Shown: piece after piece, positions 1 through 5,209 of the stretch | Layout of the letters: the number at the start of each line of letters is the position of its first letter | Numbering within the stretch: position 1 is the first letter of the stretch | DNA from: Paracoccaceae bacterium | Lineage (GTDB): Bacteria > Pseudomonadota > Alphaproteobacteria > Rhodobacterales > Rhodobacteraceae | Reading direction: 5' to 3' | DNA length: 7,509 nucleotides | Assembly (NCBI GenBank): GCA_003500165.1 | Contig: DNSZ01000274.1 | Location: forward strand, 308-7,816 | Notes under the pieces: generated by a model | The model's database searches: none | What the model was told of the DNA's origin: nothing | What the model saw: only the letters and a program-made list of their open reading frames with translations | Made by a program: the position numbers and the translations under genes

Positions 1-113
1 GCCCGCCCCGCCCCGTCACGCCGGAGGCGTGCCGCGGCCGCCCCCGCAGCGGTGCACTGGGCGGCACGGCCCGGCAGGGGATCGGCACAAGGCGCGATAG
101 CGGCTTTGCTCAT
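1..113. repeat. A/E module, copy 1 (cut by window edge, divergent)
   Basis: This is the most diverged copy. It begins inside the CCCGCC-rich arm, carries the CACGCC hairpin at 15-33, and then follows the E half: a GGTGCA remnant near 51-56, GGCGGCACGGCCCGGC at 61-76, and GGCGCGATAGCGG ending at 113. Its organisation matches copy 2 (281-436), including the hairpin insertion, so the two probably share ancestry. Confidence 0.6.
15..33. repeat. CACGCC hairpin, copy 1
   Basis: This is a 19-base sequence repeated exactly at 334-352 and 749-767. Its core is a perfect inverted repeat, CACGCC-GGA-GGCGTG (17-31), with a 3-base loop. Confidence 0.8.
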
Positions 114-136
114 CCATTGGCATCAAATGGGCTGGA

Positions 137-184
137 GGATGTCAGCACATCGCCGGGGTGGCGTGCCCCCGTGCCGGCCCGCCT
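137..184. repeat. F module, copy 1
   Basis: Shared core ACATCGCCGGGGTGGCGTG begins at 147 and holds the small hairpin CGCC-GGGGT-GGCG (151-163). It runs into GCCTCGGGCGA, the left arm of a degenerate A hairpin at 185. The 5' side is shorter and more diverged than in the copies at 501 and 864. Confidence 0.65.
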
Positions 185-212
185 CGGGCGACGCGACCGG
201 CCTTGCCCGGTG

Positions 213-280
213 CCCACGGACGGGTTGGCACCAAACGGGCTGAAAAACGTCACCACGTGACCGGAATGACGCGCGCCCGC
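213..280. repeat. D module, copy 1
   Basis: This 68-base module recurs at 947-1014 with 4 mismatches and no gap. It contains GTTGGCACCAAAC and the perfect inverted repeat GTCAC-CAC-GTGAC at 249-261. It is less GC-rich than its surroundings (TGAAAAACGT). It is bracketed by a degenerate A hairpin starting at 185 and an intact one starting at 293, a 108-base spacing that is the same around copy 2. Confidence 0.75.
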
Positions 281-436
281 CGCAACCCGCTTCGGGCGAT
301 GCGACCAGCATCGCCCGGCGCCCGCCCCGTCCCGTCACGCCGGAGGCGTGCCAAGAAAGGGAATGAGCGGGCGCCATTGCAACGCTGCAACTGGCGGCAC
401 GGCCCGGCGGGGCGGCACCATAAAGCGCGTTAGCGG
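281..436. repeat. A/E module, copy 2 (carries hairpin insertion)
   Basis: It starts CGCAACCCGCTTCGGGCG and contains the perfect hairpin CGGGCGATGC-GACCA-GCATCGCCCG (293-317). A second stem follows, GGCGCCCGC (317-325) pairing with GCGGGCGCC (367-375). In copies 3 and 4 that stem has an 8-base loop. Here the loop is about 40 bases and holds the CACGCC hairpin plus a short A-rich linker. After it come TTGCA-ACGC-TGCAA (377-390) and the E half ending near GCGCGTTAGCGG. Confidence 0.8.
334..352. repeat. CACGCC hairpin, copy 2
   Basis: Identical over 19 bases to the copies at 15-33 and 749-767. This copy lies inside the loop of the second stem of the A/E module, giving a hairpin nested in a hairpin. 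Confidence 0.8.
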
Positions 437-453
437 CAGCGCGTCGCCGCGCC

Positions 454-477
454 CACCCCGGGGCGGGCGCCGGGGTG
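454..477. repeat. G hairpin, copy 1
   Basis: Perfect 8-base inverted repeat CACCCCGG / CCGGGGTG around the 8-base loop GGCGGGCG. A related structure with a shorter stem and nearly the same loop occurs at 692-709. Confidence 0.65.
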
Positions 478-500
478 TTGGGTGCGAAACGGGCACGGAA

Positions 501-544
501 GCTGTCATGCCGTCTCCACATCGCCGGGGTGGCGTGCCCCCCAC
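501..544. repeat. F module, copy 2
   Basis: It starts GCTGTCATGCCGTCTCC and continues into ACATCGCCGGGGTGGCGTG with the hairpin CGCC-GGGGT-GGCG at 522-534. It closely matches the copy at 864 and leads directly into an intact A/E module, with no D module between them. Confidence 0.75.
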
Positions 545-672
545 CGCAACCCGCCTCGGGCGATGCGACCAGCATCGCCCGGCGCCCGCCCCGCCCCACG
601 GGCGGGCGCCATTGCTACGCTGCAAGTGGCGGCACGGTTCGGCGGGGCGGCACCATAAAGCGCGATAGCGGC
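545..672. repeat. A/E module, copy 3
   Basis: It aligns without gaps to copy 4 at an offset of exactly 470 bases. Bases 551-610 match 1021-1080 at 59 of 60 positions, and 611-670 match 1081-1140 at 52 of 60. It contains two back-to-back perfect hairpins: CGGGCGATGC-GACCA-GCATCGCCCG (557-581), and GGCGCCCGCCC / GGGCGGGCGCC (581-591 with 600-610, 8-base loop). A TTGC / GCAA arm pair follows at 612-625. Confidence 0.85.
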
Positions 673-691
673 TCCGCCTCGTTGCGCCCCC

Positions 692-709
692 CCCGGGGCG
701 GGTGCCGGG
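692..709. repeat. G hairpin, copy 2
   Basis: Five-base inverted repeat CCCGG / CCGGG around the loop GGCGGGTG, one base different from the loop at 462-469. As with copy 1, it follows directly on the end of an A/E module. Confidence 0.5.
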
Positions 710-748
710 CCAGGGCCCCAAAGGCGCGACGGTCCCGCCTCACCGCCC

Positions 749-767
749 GTCACGCCGGAGGCGTGCC
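749..767. repeat. CACGCC hairpin, copy 3
   Basis: Exact 19-base match to the copies at 15-33 and 334-352. Here it stands in a spacer (673-863) outside any A/E module, showing that the hairpin is found independently of the larger modules. Confidence 0.75.
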
Positions 768-863
768 AGGCAAGGACATGCGCGCGCAATTGCTGCGCCA
801 TCGGTTCAAGCGACAACGGCGACGGCCCGGCGCCTTGGTGTTGGCACCGTGCGGTCGGGACAA

Positions 864-910
864 GCTGTCATGCCATCTCAACATCGCCGGGGTGGCGCGC
901 CCCCGCCGCA
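864..910. repeat. F module, copy 3
   Basis: It starts GCTGTCATGCCATCTCA and includes CGCC-GGGGT-GGCG at 885-897. It is followed by a degenerate A hairpin (919-943, right arm GCAACGCGCG instead of GCATCGCCCG) and then the D module, the same order as at 137-280. Confidence 0.75.
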
Positions 911-946
911 ACCGGCCTCGGGCGATGCGACCAGCAACGCGCGGCG

Positions 947-1014
947 CCCACGGACAGGTTGGCACCAAACGGGCTGAAAAACGTCACCGCGTGACCGGAA
1001 TGATGCGCCCCCGC
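947..1014. repeat. D module, copy 2
   Basis: Matches 213-280 with 4 mismatches at an offset of 734 bases. The similarity continues to 1063 (against 329), giving 112 identities over 117 bases in total. The inverted repeat here is GTCAC-CGC-GTGAC (983-995): the arms are kept and only the loop differs. Confidence 0.75.
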
Positions 1015-1142
1015 CACAACCCGCTTCGGGCGATGCGACCAGCATCGCCCGGCGCCCGCCCCGCCCCACGGGCGGGCGCCATTGCACCGGTGCAAATGGC
1101 GGGACGGCCCGGCGGGGCGGCACCATAGAGCGCGATAGCGGC
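1015..1142. repeat. A/E module, copy 4
   Basis: Contains the hairpins at 1027-1051 and 1051-1080 (11-base arms GGCGCCCGCCC / GGGCGGGCGCC), then the perfect 14-base palindrome TTGCACCGGTGCAA at 1082-1095. It ends with the E half CACCATAGAGCGCGATAGCG. It is the last repeat before the AT-rich island. Confidence 0.85.
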
Positions 1143-1154
1143 ACCGCCGCAGCG

Positions 1155-1171
1155 GGCCGGTCTGTCCGGCC
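1155..1171 (-). terminator. Weak hairpin downstream of the HEPN gene
   Basis: Perfect 6-base inverted repeat GGCCGG-TCTGT-CCGGCC, about 37 bases beyond the minus-strand HEPN stop. On the minus strand it is not followed by a T run, so it would be at best an atypical terminator. The rest of 1143-1207 is GC-rich spacer with a purine-rich tract (1180-1206) and no other feature I recognise. Confidence 0.25.
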
Positions 1172-1207
1172 GGGTGGGCGGAGACGTAGGAGGCGAAGCG
1201 AGGAAGT

Positions 1208-1852
1208 TCAATTCTGAATATATGCCTGCGTATACGCTGCGTTCTCAATCTCATTCTTTAGCGCTCTCATAAGGTCCACTACTTGATCGCGAAAAAGATC
1301 AAACTTATGCAAAGTAATGCTATGGCTCTCGCCGTGAGCAATGAAGTTTCGCGTCGGAAGGAGATGTTGATCCAAGAATTCGCTGTAGGCAACGAATTTT
1401 TCTGTATCCAAACCGAGCATCTCACACCCAAACAAGAGGACTTCAGACGAAAGATTTGACTTCGCAGAAATTCTCTCATAGCGTCCTTTCCGAAAAGAAT
1501 TACCCACTAAGCCATCCAACTCCAGGAGAAAACGGAAAAACTGTGTCTCAGAGTTGATCATGCTCGCTTTGCGGCGGTGCATAACGCACAGTGCCCAAAA
1601 GTTCGGGCGCAAGGTACTAAGTGAGATGTTTTGTCGCGCAATGAAACCTACGTAGAGGTTCGTGGCAACCGAGAAGAACCCCTCCAAATGAGCGTAGAGT
1701 AGAGGTACGCCCGCGCGCCTAAGCGCCGAAGCCTTGACCTCGTCGGAAAGTTCAGACGCCCGCTTGTAGGCTGAGACCTCAACGATCCGCCAGGTAATGT
1801 CGTTCGTGAGCCTTTGCGCAAGCTCATCAGCTAGAATGTTTTGCTGGGTCAT
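1208..1852 (-). CDS. HEPN-domain protein, MAE_28990/MAE_18760-like putative RNase
   Basis: This is a 214-residue, probably all-helical protein. Residues 168-173 read RNFIAH, followed by GE: an intact R-x4-H motif, the signature of catalytic HEPN ribonucleases. An N-terminal YAHLEGFF segment (residues 53-59) and the overall size fit the MAE_28990/MAE_18760 family, in which the HEPN motif lies near the C terminus. Known HEPN proteins of this kind are metal-independent RNases often used as toxins or defence effectors; the target here is unknown. I chose the ATG at 1852, which has GGGG about 10 bases upstream. A TTG at 1867 would add five residues but has no ribosome site. The gene overlaps the end of the DUF262 gene by 26 bases, so translation is probably coupled. 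Base composition is much lower in GC than in thyX. Family assignment is by motif recognition. Confidence 0.8.
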   Translation of the reverse strand: MTQQNILADELAQRLTNDITWRIVEVSAYKRASELSDEVKASALRRAGVPLLYAHLEGFFSVATNLYVGFIARQNISLSTLRPNFWALCVMHRRKASMINSETQFFRFLLELDGLVGNSFRKGRYERISAKSNLSSEVLLFGCEMLGLDTEKFVAYSEFLDQHLLPTRNFIAHGESHSITLHKFDLFRDQVVDLMRALKNEIENAAYTQAYIQN

Positions 1853-3005
1853 ACCAGTCTGCCCCAAACGGAATTGTGCGAGCTACACGATCCGTCCCAC
1901 TCACCCCAGCAGCTGTGAAGTTGATACTCTGACCCGATTCCCAAAACGCCTTGGTCCGTTCAAGAACAAACTTGTCGGGGTCTCCAAGGGCATTGATGGC
2001 ATCAAGGTTTCTAAGAACGCCGATGGCTACAATTTCAATCGATGTTCGCCCGATGCGTCCTTGGAACTTCGAGTCCTGCCACGGTCGAAGCCCGCCGGGG
2101 CCACATGCGCTTCGAATGCGAGACAACGTGTGGGCCACGCGATCAAGCATCATATCGTGTGCTTCTCTCGGCTCATCCTGAGAGATGTCGATGAGGGCCT
2201 TGTCGACGAAATCTTCAATGTCTATTCCTCCCGGATACTCCCTAAATCCGAAGGCTATAATTCTCGATACATGCTCGTAGTCATTTGCCTTTGCAACAGA
2301 TTCGCCGCCCAAGGGAATCATCGCCTTAAAGTCGGCATTTTCAACAAGTTCTTTCATTTTTCCAAAGAATTCTTCATTCGACATAATAATGGTGCAGTTT
2401 CTCAATTCCTGAGCATTTGCGGCCATTCCACCGCTATTTAACCGCTGAAACAAGTCGAACTTGCTCTTATCATCACTCTTCTTTTCAAGCATTTGGATGC
2501 CTATCTTGGAACGTTTGATCGACCTCTGGAGGCCGCTTTCAATTACATAGGCTTTTAAATCAGTTTCGACTCTACTTTCCTGTCTGCTTTCCTGATATTT
2601 TTCCAATGTTTGCTCGCTCCACATGGCGCCCTCAAGTGATGGCAAGTATTGCGTACCAATAAGGGGCTGAGGCGCTTCTAGCTGCTTTTCTTCGGGGCTT
2701 TCGAGTTCACCCATAAATTGCAGCAGAGTAGAAATTCTTTGCAGTCCATCAATGAGCTCCCACTTACTATTTCCAAGCTCAAAAACGAAGATTGGGGGAA
2801 CCGGAATGCGCATAAGTACCGATTCAATCAGTCTTGATTTTCTTCCGATGTCCCATCGAAAAAATCTCTGAAAGTTTGGATTTATTATTAGGTCGCCATC
2901 TTTGTACAGATTGACAACTTCGCCAATAGTCATGGAAAAATCATCGGTTGATACTGTGCGCGCTGCACTTTCAATTTCGGCCGATAGTGATTCTTTCTTG
3001 TTCAT
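1827..3005 (-). CDS. DUF262-domain protein (GmrS/ParB-like fold), defence-associated
   Basis: This is a 392-residue protein with the DUF262 hallmarks in order: NPNFQRFFRW (42-51), SRLIESVLMRIPVPPIFV (58-75 region), the central motif IDGLQRISTLLQF (85-97) in which D86, G87, Q89 and R90 match the DGQQR-type motif, and FQRLNSGG...AQELRN (186-203). DUF262 proteins share a ParB/sulfiredoxin-like fold. They include the N-terminal parts of the GmrSD and BrxU type IV restriction enzymes and of SspE, where the domain binds or hydrolyses nucleotides and senses modified DNA. No GmrD-like HNH nuclease domain (DUF1524) is seen in the C-terminal part, so the nuclease role may be supplied by the adjacent HEPN protein. 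The ATG lies in an ATGA overlap with the thyX stop, and GAGAGACAGGG just upstream may serve as ribosome site. GC is low: 21 of 60 bases at 2881-2940, against 45 of 60 at 3421-3480 in thyX. This suggests horizontal acquisition. Confidence 0.85.
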   Translation of the reverse strand: MNKKESLSAEIESAARTVSTDDFSMTIGEVVNLYKDGDLIINPNFQRFFRWDIGRKSRLIESVLMRIPVPPIFVFELGNSKWELIDGLQRISTLLQFMGELESPEEKQLEAPQPLIGTQYLPSLEGAMWSEQTLEKYQESRQESRVETDLKAYVIESGLQRSIKRSKIGIQMLEKKSDDKSKFDLFQRLNSGGMAANAQELRNCTIIMSNEEFFGKMKELVENADFKAMIPLGGESVAKANDYEHVSRIIAFGFREYPGGIDIEDFVDKALIDISQDEPREAHDMMLDRVAHTLSRIRSACGPGGLRPWQDSKFQGRIGRTSIEIVAIGVLRNLDAINALGDPDKFVLERTKAFWESGQSINFTAAGVSGTDRVARTIPFGADWYDPAKHSS

Positions 3006-3922
3006 CCCTGTCTCTCACTTTCAAGCAGCGCGAGAAACTCCCGCCACTCGCCCTTGCTCATGCCTGACGTCTCCTGCGTCACCGCCTCACCCCGCAGCAT
3101 CCGGCGCACGCAGTCAAGCCCCTGGGCCGACAGATGCGCCCCGCCGAGCCGATAGTCGCGAAACGCGCCCCAGGCATGCGGCACCCAATCCTCCACCACC
3201 TTACAGATCGCCTCGGCATAGGCCCTGATCTCGTACTGCGCATGGGGGTCGGCGCGCAGATGCAGGAAATGGAACAGGTTGTGCAGGTCGGTCTTCCAGT
3301 ACCATTGCGTATAGATATTCGCGGGCAGGTTCATCCGTGCCAGTTCGCGCGCCAGCCCCTGCTGGCCCTCGGTCCCCAGCATCGCCTGGTAATGGTCATA
3401 GGCGCGGGCGGCATCGCCGCGCAGGATGTCCAGCACGCGCTGCGCCTCCGCCCCCTCCAGCACGGCGCCGCGACCCTGATGGTTGGCGGTGGATTGGGCG
3501 GCCAGATGTTCGGGCGCGGGGATGTAGAATTCGCCATCCAGGATCGAATAGCGCGCCGAATACTCGTTCACATTCGCGGTGCGGTGGCGAATCCACTGGC
3601 GCGCCACAAAGATCGGCAGCTTCACATGCAGCTTGATCTCGGCCATCTCGAACGGCGTCGAATGCCAGTGCCGCATCAGATAGCGGATCAGCCCGCGATC
3701 GTCGGACACCGCCTTTGTGCCCGCGCCATAGCTGACCCGGGCGGCCTGCACGATGGCGGCATCGTCGCCCATATAGTCGACCACCCGGACAAAGCCGTGG
3801 TCGAGCACCGGGATCGCGCTGTAGAGATGCGCCTCGATCCCCGGGGCGGTGGCGCGGCGCGTGGGCGTTGTGGCTGCGCGCTGGGCGTCGATGTCGGCTT
3901 GCTGGTCGGGGCTGAGGGGCAT
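3002..3922 (-). CDS. thyX: Flavin-dependent thymidylate synthase ThyX
   Basis: A 306-residue enzyme that makes dTMP from dUMP using methylene-tetrahydrofolate, with reduced FAD as hydride source; cytoplasmic and active as a tetramer. The ThyX signature RHR-x7-S is complete at residues 112-122 (RHRTANVNEYS, then ARYS). Other family segments are ARVSYGAGTK (62-70 region), HSTPFEMAEI (87-96), LPANIYTQWYWKTDLHNLFHFLHLR (near 199-223, substrate and flavin contacts) and QYEIRAYAEAI (229-239). I chose the ATG at 3922 because GGAGAG lies 7-12 bases upstream and the usual family length results. An in-frame extension to 4108 would run across the divergent promoter region. The gene ends with an ATGA overlap into the DUF262 gene. 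GC is high, like the right half of the window. Its last residues (ESERQG) lie at the composition change, so the extreme C terminus may derive from the incoming DNA. Confidence 0.95.
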   Translation of the reverse strand: MPLSPDQQADIDAQRAATTPTRRATAPGIEAHLYSAIPVLDHGFVRVVDYMGDDAAIVQAARVSYGAGTKAVSDDRGLIRYLMRHWHSTPFEMAEIKLHVKLPIFVARQWIRHRTANVNEYSARYSILDGEFYIPAPEHLAAQSTANHQGRGAVLEGAEAQRVLDILRGDAARAYDHYQAMLGTEGQQGLARELARMNLPANIYTQWYWKTDLHNLFHFLHLRADPHAQYEIRAYAEAICKVVEDWVPHAWGAFRDYRLGGAHLSAQGLDCVRRMLRGEAVTQETSGMSKGEWREFLALLESERQG

Positions 3923-4088
3923 GGGGGCTCTCCGGGGTGACTCGCGGCCCCCAGATGTTGCCAGAAACGGACGCGCGACCGCAAGATGAAGGGTCGTCAT
4001 GCGGCGAAGGGCAGCGGGGTTCCCCCGCGGCACGGTTGCGCTAGCCTTGGGGTGAAACATGTCAGGGCGGAACAGGAAGGAAAGACCG
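3923..4088. promoter_or_regulatory. Divergent control region between thyX and the glyoxalase-like gene
   Basis: This 166-base gap must hold the start signals for both directions. For the plus strand, GCTAGCCT with a possible -10 TAGCCT at 4042-4047 lies about 40 bases before the start; no convincing -35 is visible. For the minus strand, TTGCGG (complement of 3981-3986 region) followed about 18 bases on by CAACAT is a weak candidate. A 6-base inverted repeat GCGGGG-TTC-CCCCGC at 4014-4028 sits between them and could be an operator or a chance GC palindrome. The AGGAAGGAAAG tract at about 4075-4085 is the ribosome site of the plus-strand gene. Confidence 0.35.
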
Positions 4089-4511
4089 ATGCGGTATCTG
4101 CACACCATGGTCCGGGTGAAGGACCTTGACGCCTCGATGGCGTTCTACCGGCTGCTGGGGCTCGAGGAGACGCGGCGGATGGACAGCGAATCGGGCCGCT
4201 TCAGCCTGATCTTCATGGCCCCGCCGGGCCAGCCGGAATGCCCGGTGGAACTGACCTGGAACTGGGACGGCGATGACGGGTTGCCGTCCGACAGCCGGCA
4301 TTTCGGCCATCTCGCCTATGAGGTCGACGACATCTATGCGACGTGCCGGCATCTGATGGACAACGGCGTGACGATCAACCGGCCGCCGCGCGACGGCCGG
4401 ATGGCGTTCGTCCGCTCGCCCGACAACATCTCGATCGAGCTGTTGCAGAAGGGCGGCGCCAGGGAACCGGCCGAACCCTGGGCCAGCATGGGGAATACCG
4501 GCCATTGGTAA
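4089..4511 (+). CDS. gloA: VOC-family metalloenzyme, glyoxalase I-like
   Basis: A 140-residue single vicinal-oxygen-chelate protein resembling lactoylglutathione lyase, which isomerises the methylglyoxal-glutathione hemithioacetal to S-lactoylglutathione. The four expected metal ligands are present: H5 in LHTMVRV, E54 in VELTWNWD, H74 in FGHLAYEV and E117 in SIELLQ. They are spaced as in bacterial GloA (for example E. coli H5, E56, H74, E122). Two beta-alpha-beta-beta-beta halves are recognisable, roughly 1-56 and 70-120, with a tail PAEPWASMGNTGHW. The ATG at 4089 follows a strong AGGAAGGAAAG ribosome site; the in-frame ATG at 4059 lies too close to the likely promoter. The stop overlaps the next gene by 7 bases, so the two are co-transcribed. 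Without a substrate test it could be another VOC enzyme (a dioxygenase-like or resistance protein), but the ligand set favours glyoxalase activity. Confidence 0.8.
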   Translation: MRYLHTMVRVKDLDASMAFYRLLGLEETRRMDSESGRFSLIFMAPPGQPECPVELTWNWDGDDGLPSDSRHFGHLAYEVDDIYATCRHLMDNGVTINRPPRDGRMAFVRSPDNISIELLQKGGAREPAEPWASMGNTGHW

Positions 4512-5209
4512 GGACGGCGCTGCTCCTTGCCGCGCTGACACTGGCCGGGCCGGCGGCGGCCTGCCGGCTGGCGCTGGTGCTGGCGCTGGATGTCTCGGCC
4601 TCGGTCAATTCCGACGAGGATGCGCTGCAGCGCGGCGGGCTGGCGGCGGCGCTGCTGAGCCCTTCGGTGCGCGGCGCGCTGCTGGCGGTGCCCGAGGACC
4701 CGGTGCATCTGGCGGTGTTCGAATGGTCGGGGCCCGACGGCCAGGCGATGATCCTGCCCTGGACGGCCATCGACGGGGCGCCGGCGCTGGAGGGCGCAGC
4801 GGCGCGGATCGCCGCCAGCCCGCGTCAGTTCACCGAACAGCCCACGGCGATGGGACGCGCGCTGTCCTTTGCCGCGTCCCTGCTGCAAGCCGGCCCGCCC
4901 TGCCGGCGGCGGGTGATCGACGTGTCGGGCGACGGGGTCAACAACGAGGGCTACGGGCCGGGCCCGGCCTATCGGCATTTCCCGTTTCAGGGCGTCACCG
5001 TGAACGGTCTGGTGATCAGCGGCTGGGACCCCGAGGTGGTCGGGTTCTATCGCCGCGAGGTGCTGCACGGCCCCGGCGCGTTCCTGGAACATACGCCCGA
5101 TTTCGCGGGCTACGCCGACGCGATGGAGGCAAAGCTTCTGCGCGAGATCGCCGGCCCGGCAATCGGCACCGGGCAGCCGGACGCCCCGACGCGGCTGGCG
5201 CTGCAGTAA
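4505..5209 (+). CDS. Secreted DUF1194 protein with von Willebrand A-like fold
   Basis: A 234-residue protein with an N-terminal signal sequence: a basic start, a hydrophobic run over residues 5-14, and cleavage after the AAA before C20. The mature part opens CRLALVLALDVSASV, typical of DUF1194, in which D29-x-S31-x-S33 forms a MIDAS-like metal site. T114 and D143 in VSGDGVNNEG probably complete it. C20 and C133 could form a disulfide in the periplasm. The residue before the cleavage box is not a good lipobox leucine, so a lipoprotein is less likely. The start is most likely the TTG at 4505, with GGGGAA about 10 bases upstream. No ATG or GTG gives a signal peptide, and the only upstream in-frame ATG (4343) lies deep inside the glyoxalase-like gene. 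The 7-base overlap indicates coupled translation. The function of DUF1194 proteins is not established; binding of a protein partner is an inference. Confidence 0.8.
   Translation: MVRTALLLAALTLAGPAAACRLALVLALDVSASVNSDEDALQRGGLAAALLSPSVRGALLAVPEDPVHLAVFEWSGPDGQAMILPWTAIDGAPALEGAAARIAASPRQFTEQPTAMGRALSFAASLLQAGPPCRRRVIDVSGDGVNNEGYGPGPAYRHFPFQGVTVNGLVISGWDPEVVGFYRREVLHGPGAFLEHTPDFAGYADAMEAKLLREIAGPAIGTGQPDAPTRLALQ

Larger units (their letters stand above)
1..1142. repeat. Gene-free mosaic of GC-rich hairpin repeats
   Basis: This stretch of over 1.1 kb holds no gene I can support. It is assembled from recurring modules in one orientation. A/E occurs at 1-113 (partial), 281-436, 545-672 and 1015-1142. 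F occurs at 137-184, 501-544 and 864-910. D occurs at 213-280 and 947-1014. A CACGCC hairpin occurs at 15-33, 334-352 and 749-767, and a G hairpin at 454-477 and 692-709. Most modules contain perfect inverted repeats with short loops, so transcripts or single strands could fold into serial hairpins. Open frames exist on both strands only because GC-rich DNA has few stops. Copies are offset by 470 or 734 bases, neither a multiple of three, so the same repeat is read in different frames, which argues against coding. There are no CRISPR-like regular repeats, transposase or tRNA. Function is unknown; a family of intergenic hairpin elements resembling REP/BIME clusters is an inference. Confidence 0.85.

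Noticed and set aside
376..1096. TTGC...GCAA palindromes as binding sites for a PhaR-type (TGC-rich) regulator
   Set aside because: The spacing differs between copies, the sites are embedded in larger repeats, and no polyhydroxyalkanoate gene is nearby; resemblance alone is insufficient.
1..1142. A CRISPR array
   Set aside because: Repeats are of unequal length and spacing, the intervening sequence is itself repeated, and no cas genes are present.
123..1254. Several open frames of 70-217 codons on both strands across the repeat array
   Set aside because: They read the same repeats in different frames, have arginine, proline, alanine and glycine-rich content typical of GC-rich non-coding DNA, lack convincing ribosome sites, and overlap one another heavily.
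1222..1269. A 15-codon plus-strand frame preceded by a purine-rich GTAGGAGGCGAAG tract
   Set aside because: It lies antisense to the HEPN gene end, the spacing from the GGAGG is too long, and no feature supports translation.
1797..2441. A 214-codon plus-strand frame opposite the HEPN and DUF262 genes
   Set aside because: It is antisense to two genes with clear family motifs and has no recognisable domain of its own.
1206..3004. A 5-base GTTCA direct repeat at 1206-1210 and 3000-3004 as a target-site duplication of the AT-rich island
   Set aside because: Both copies coincide with codons at gene ends (TCA is the complement of a TGA stop), five bases is easily matched by chance, and no transposase or terminal inverted repeats are present.
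3134..3940. A 268-codon plus-strand frame opposite thyX
   Set aside because: It is a complementary-strand shadow of thyX; the ThyX signature is on the minus strand.
4059..4088. Upstream ATG at 4059 as the start of the glyoxalase-like gene
   Set aside because: The ten extra residues are not family-like and the strong ribosome site fits the ATG at 4089, which places the H5 metal ligand at the position seen in GloA.
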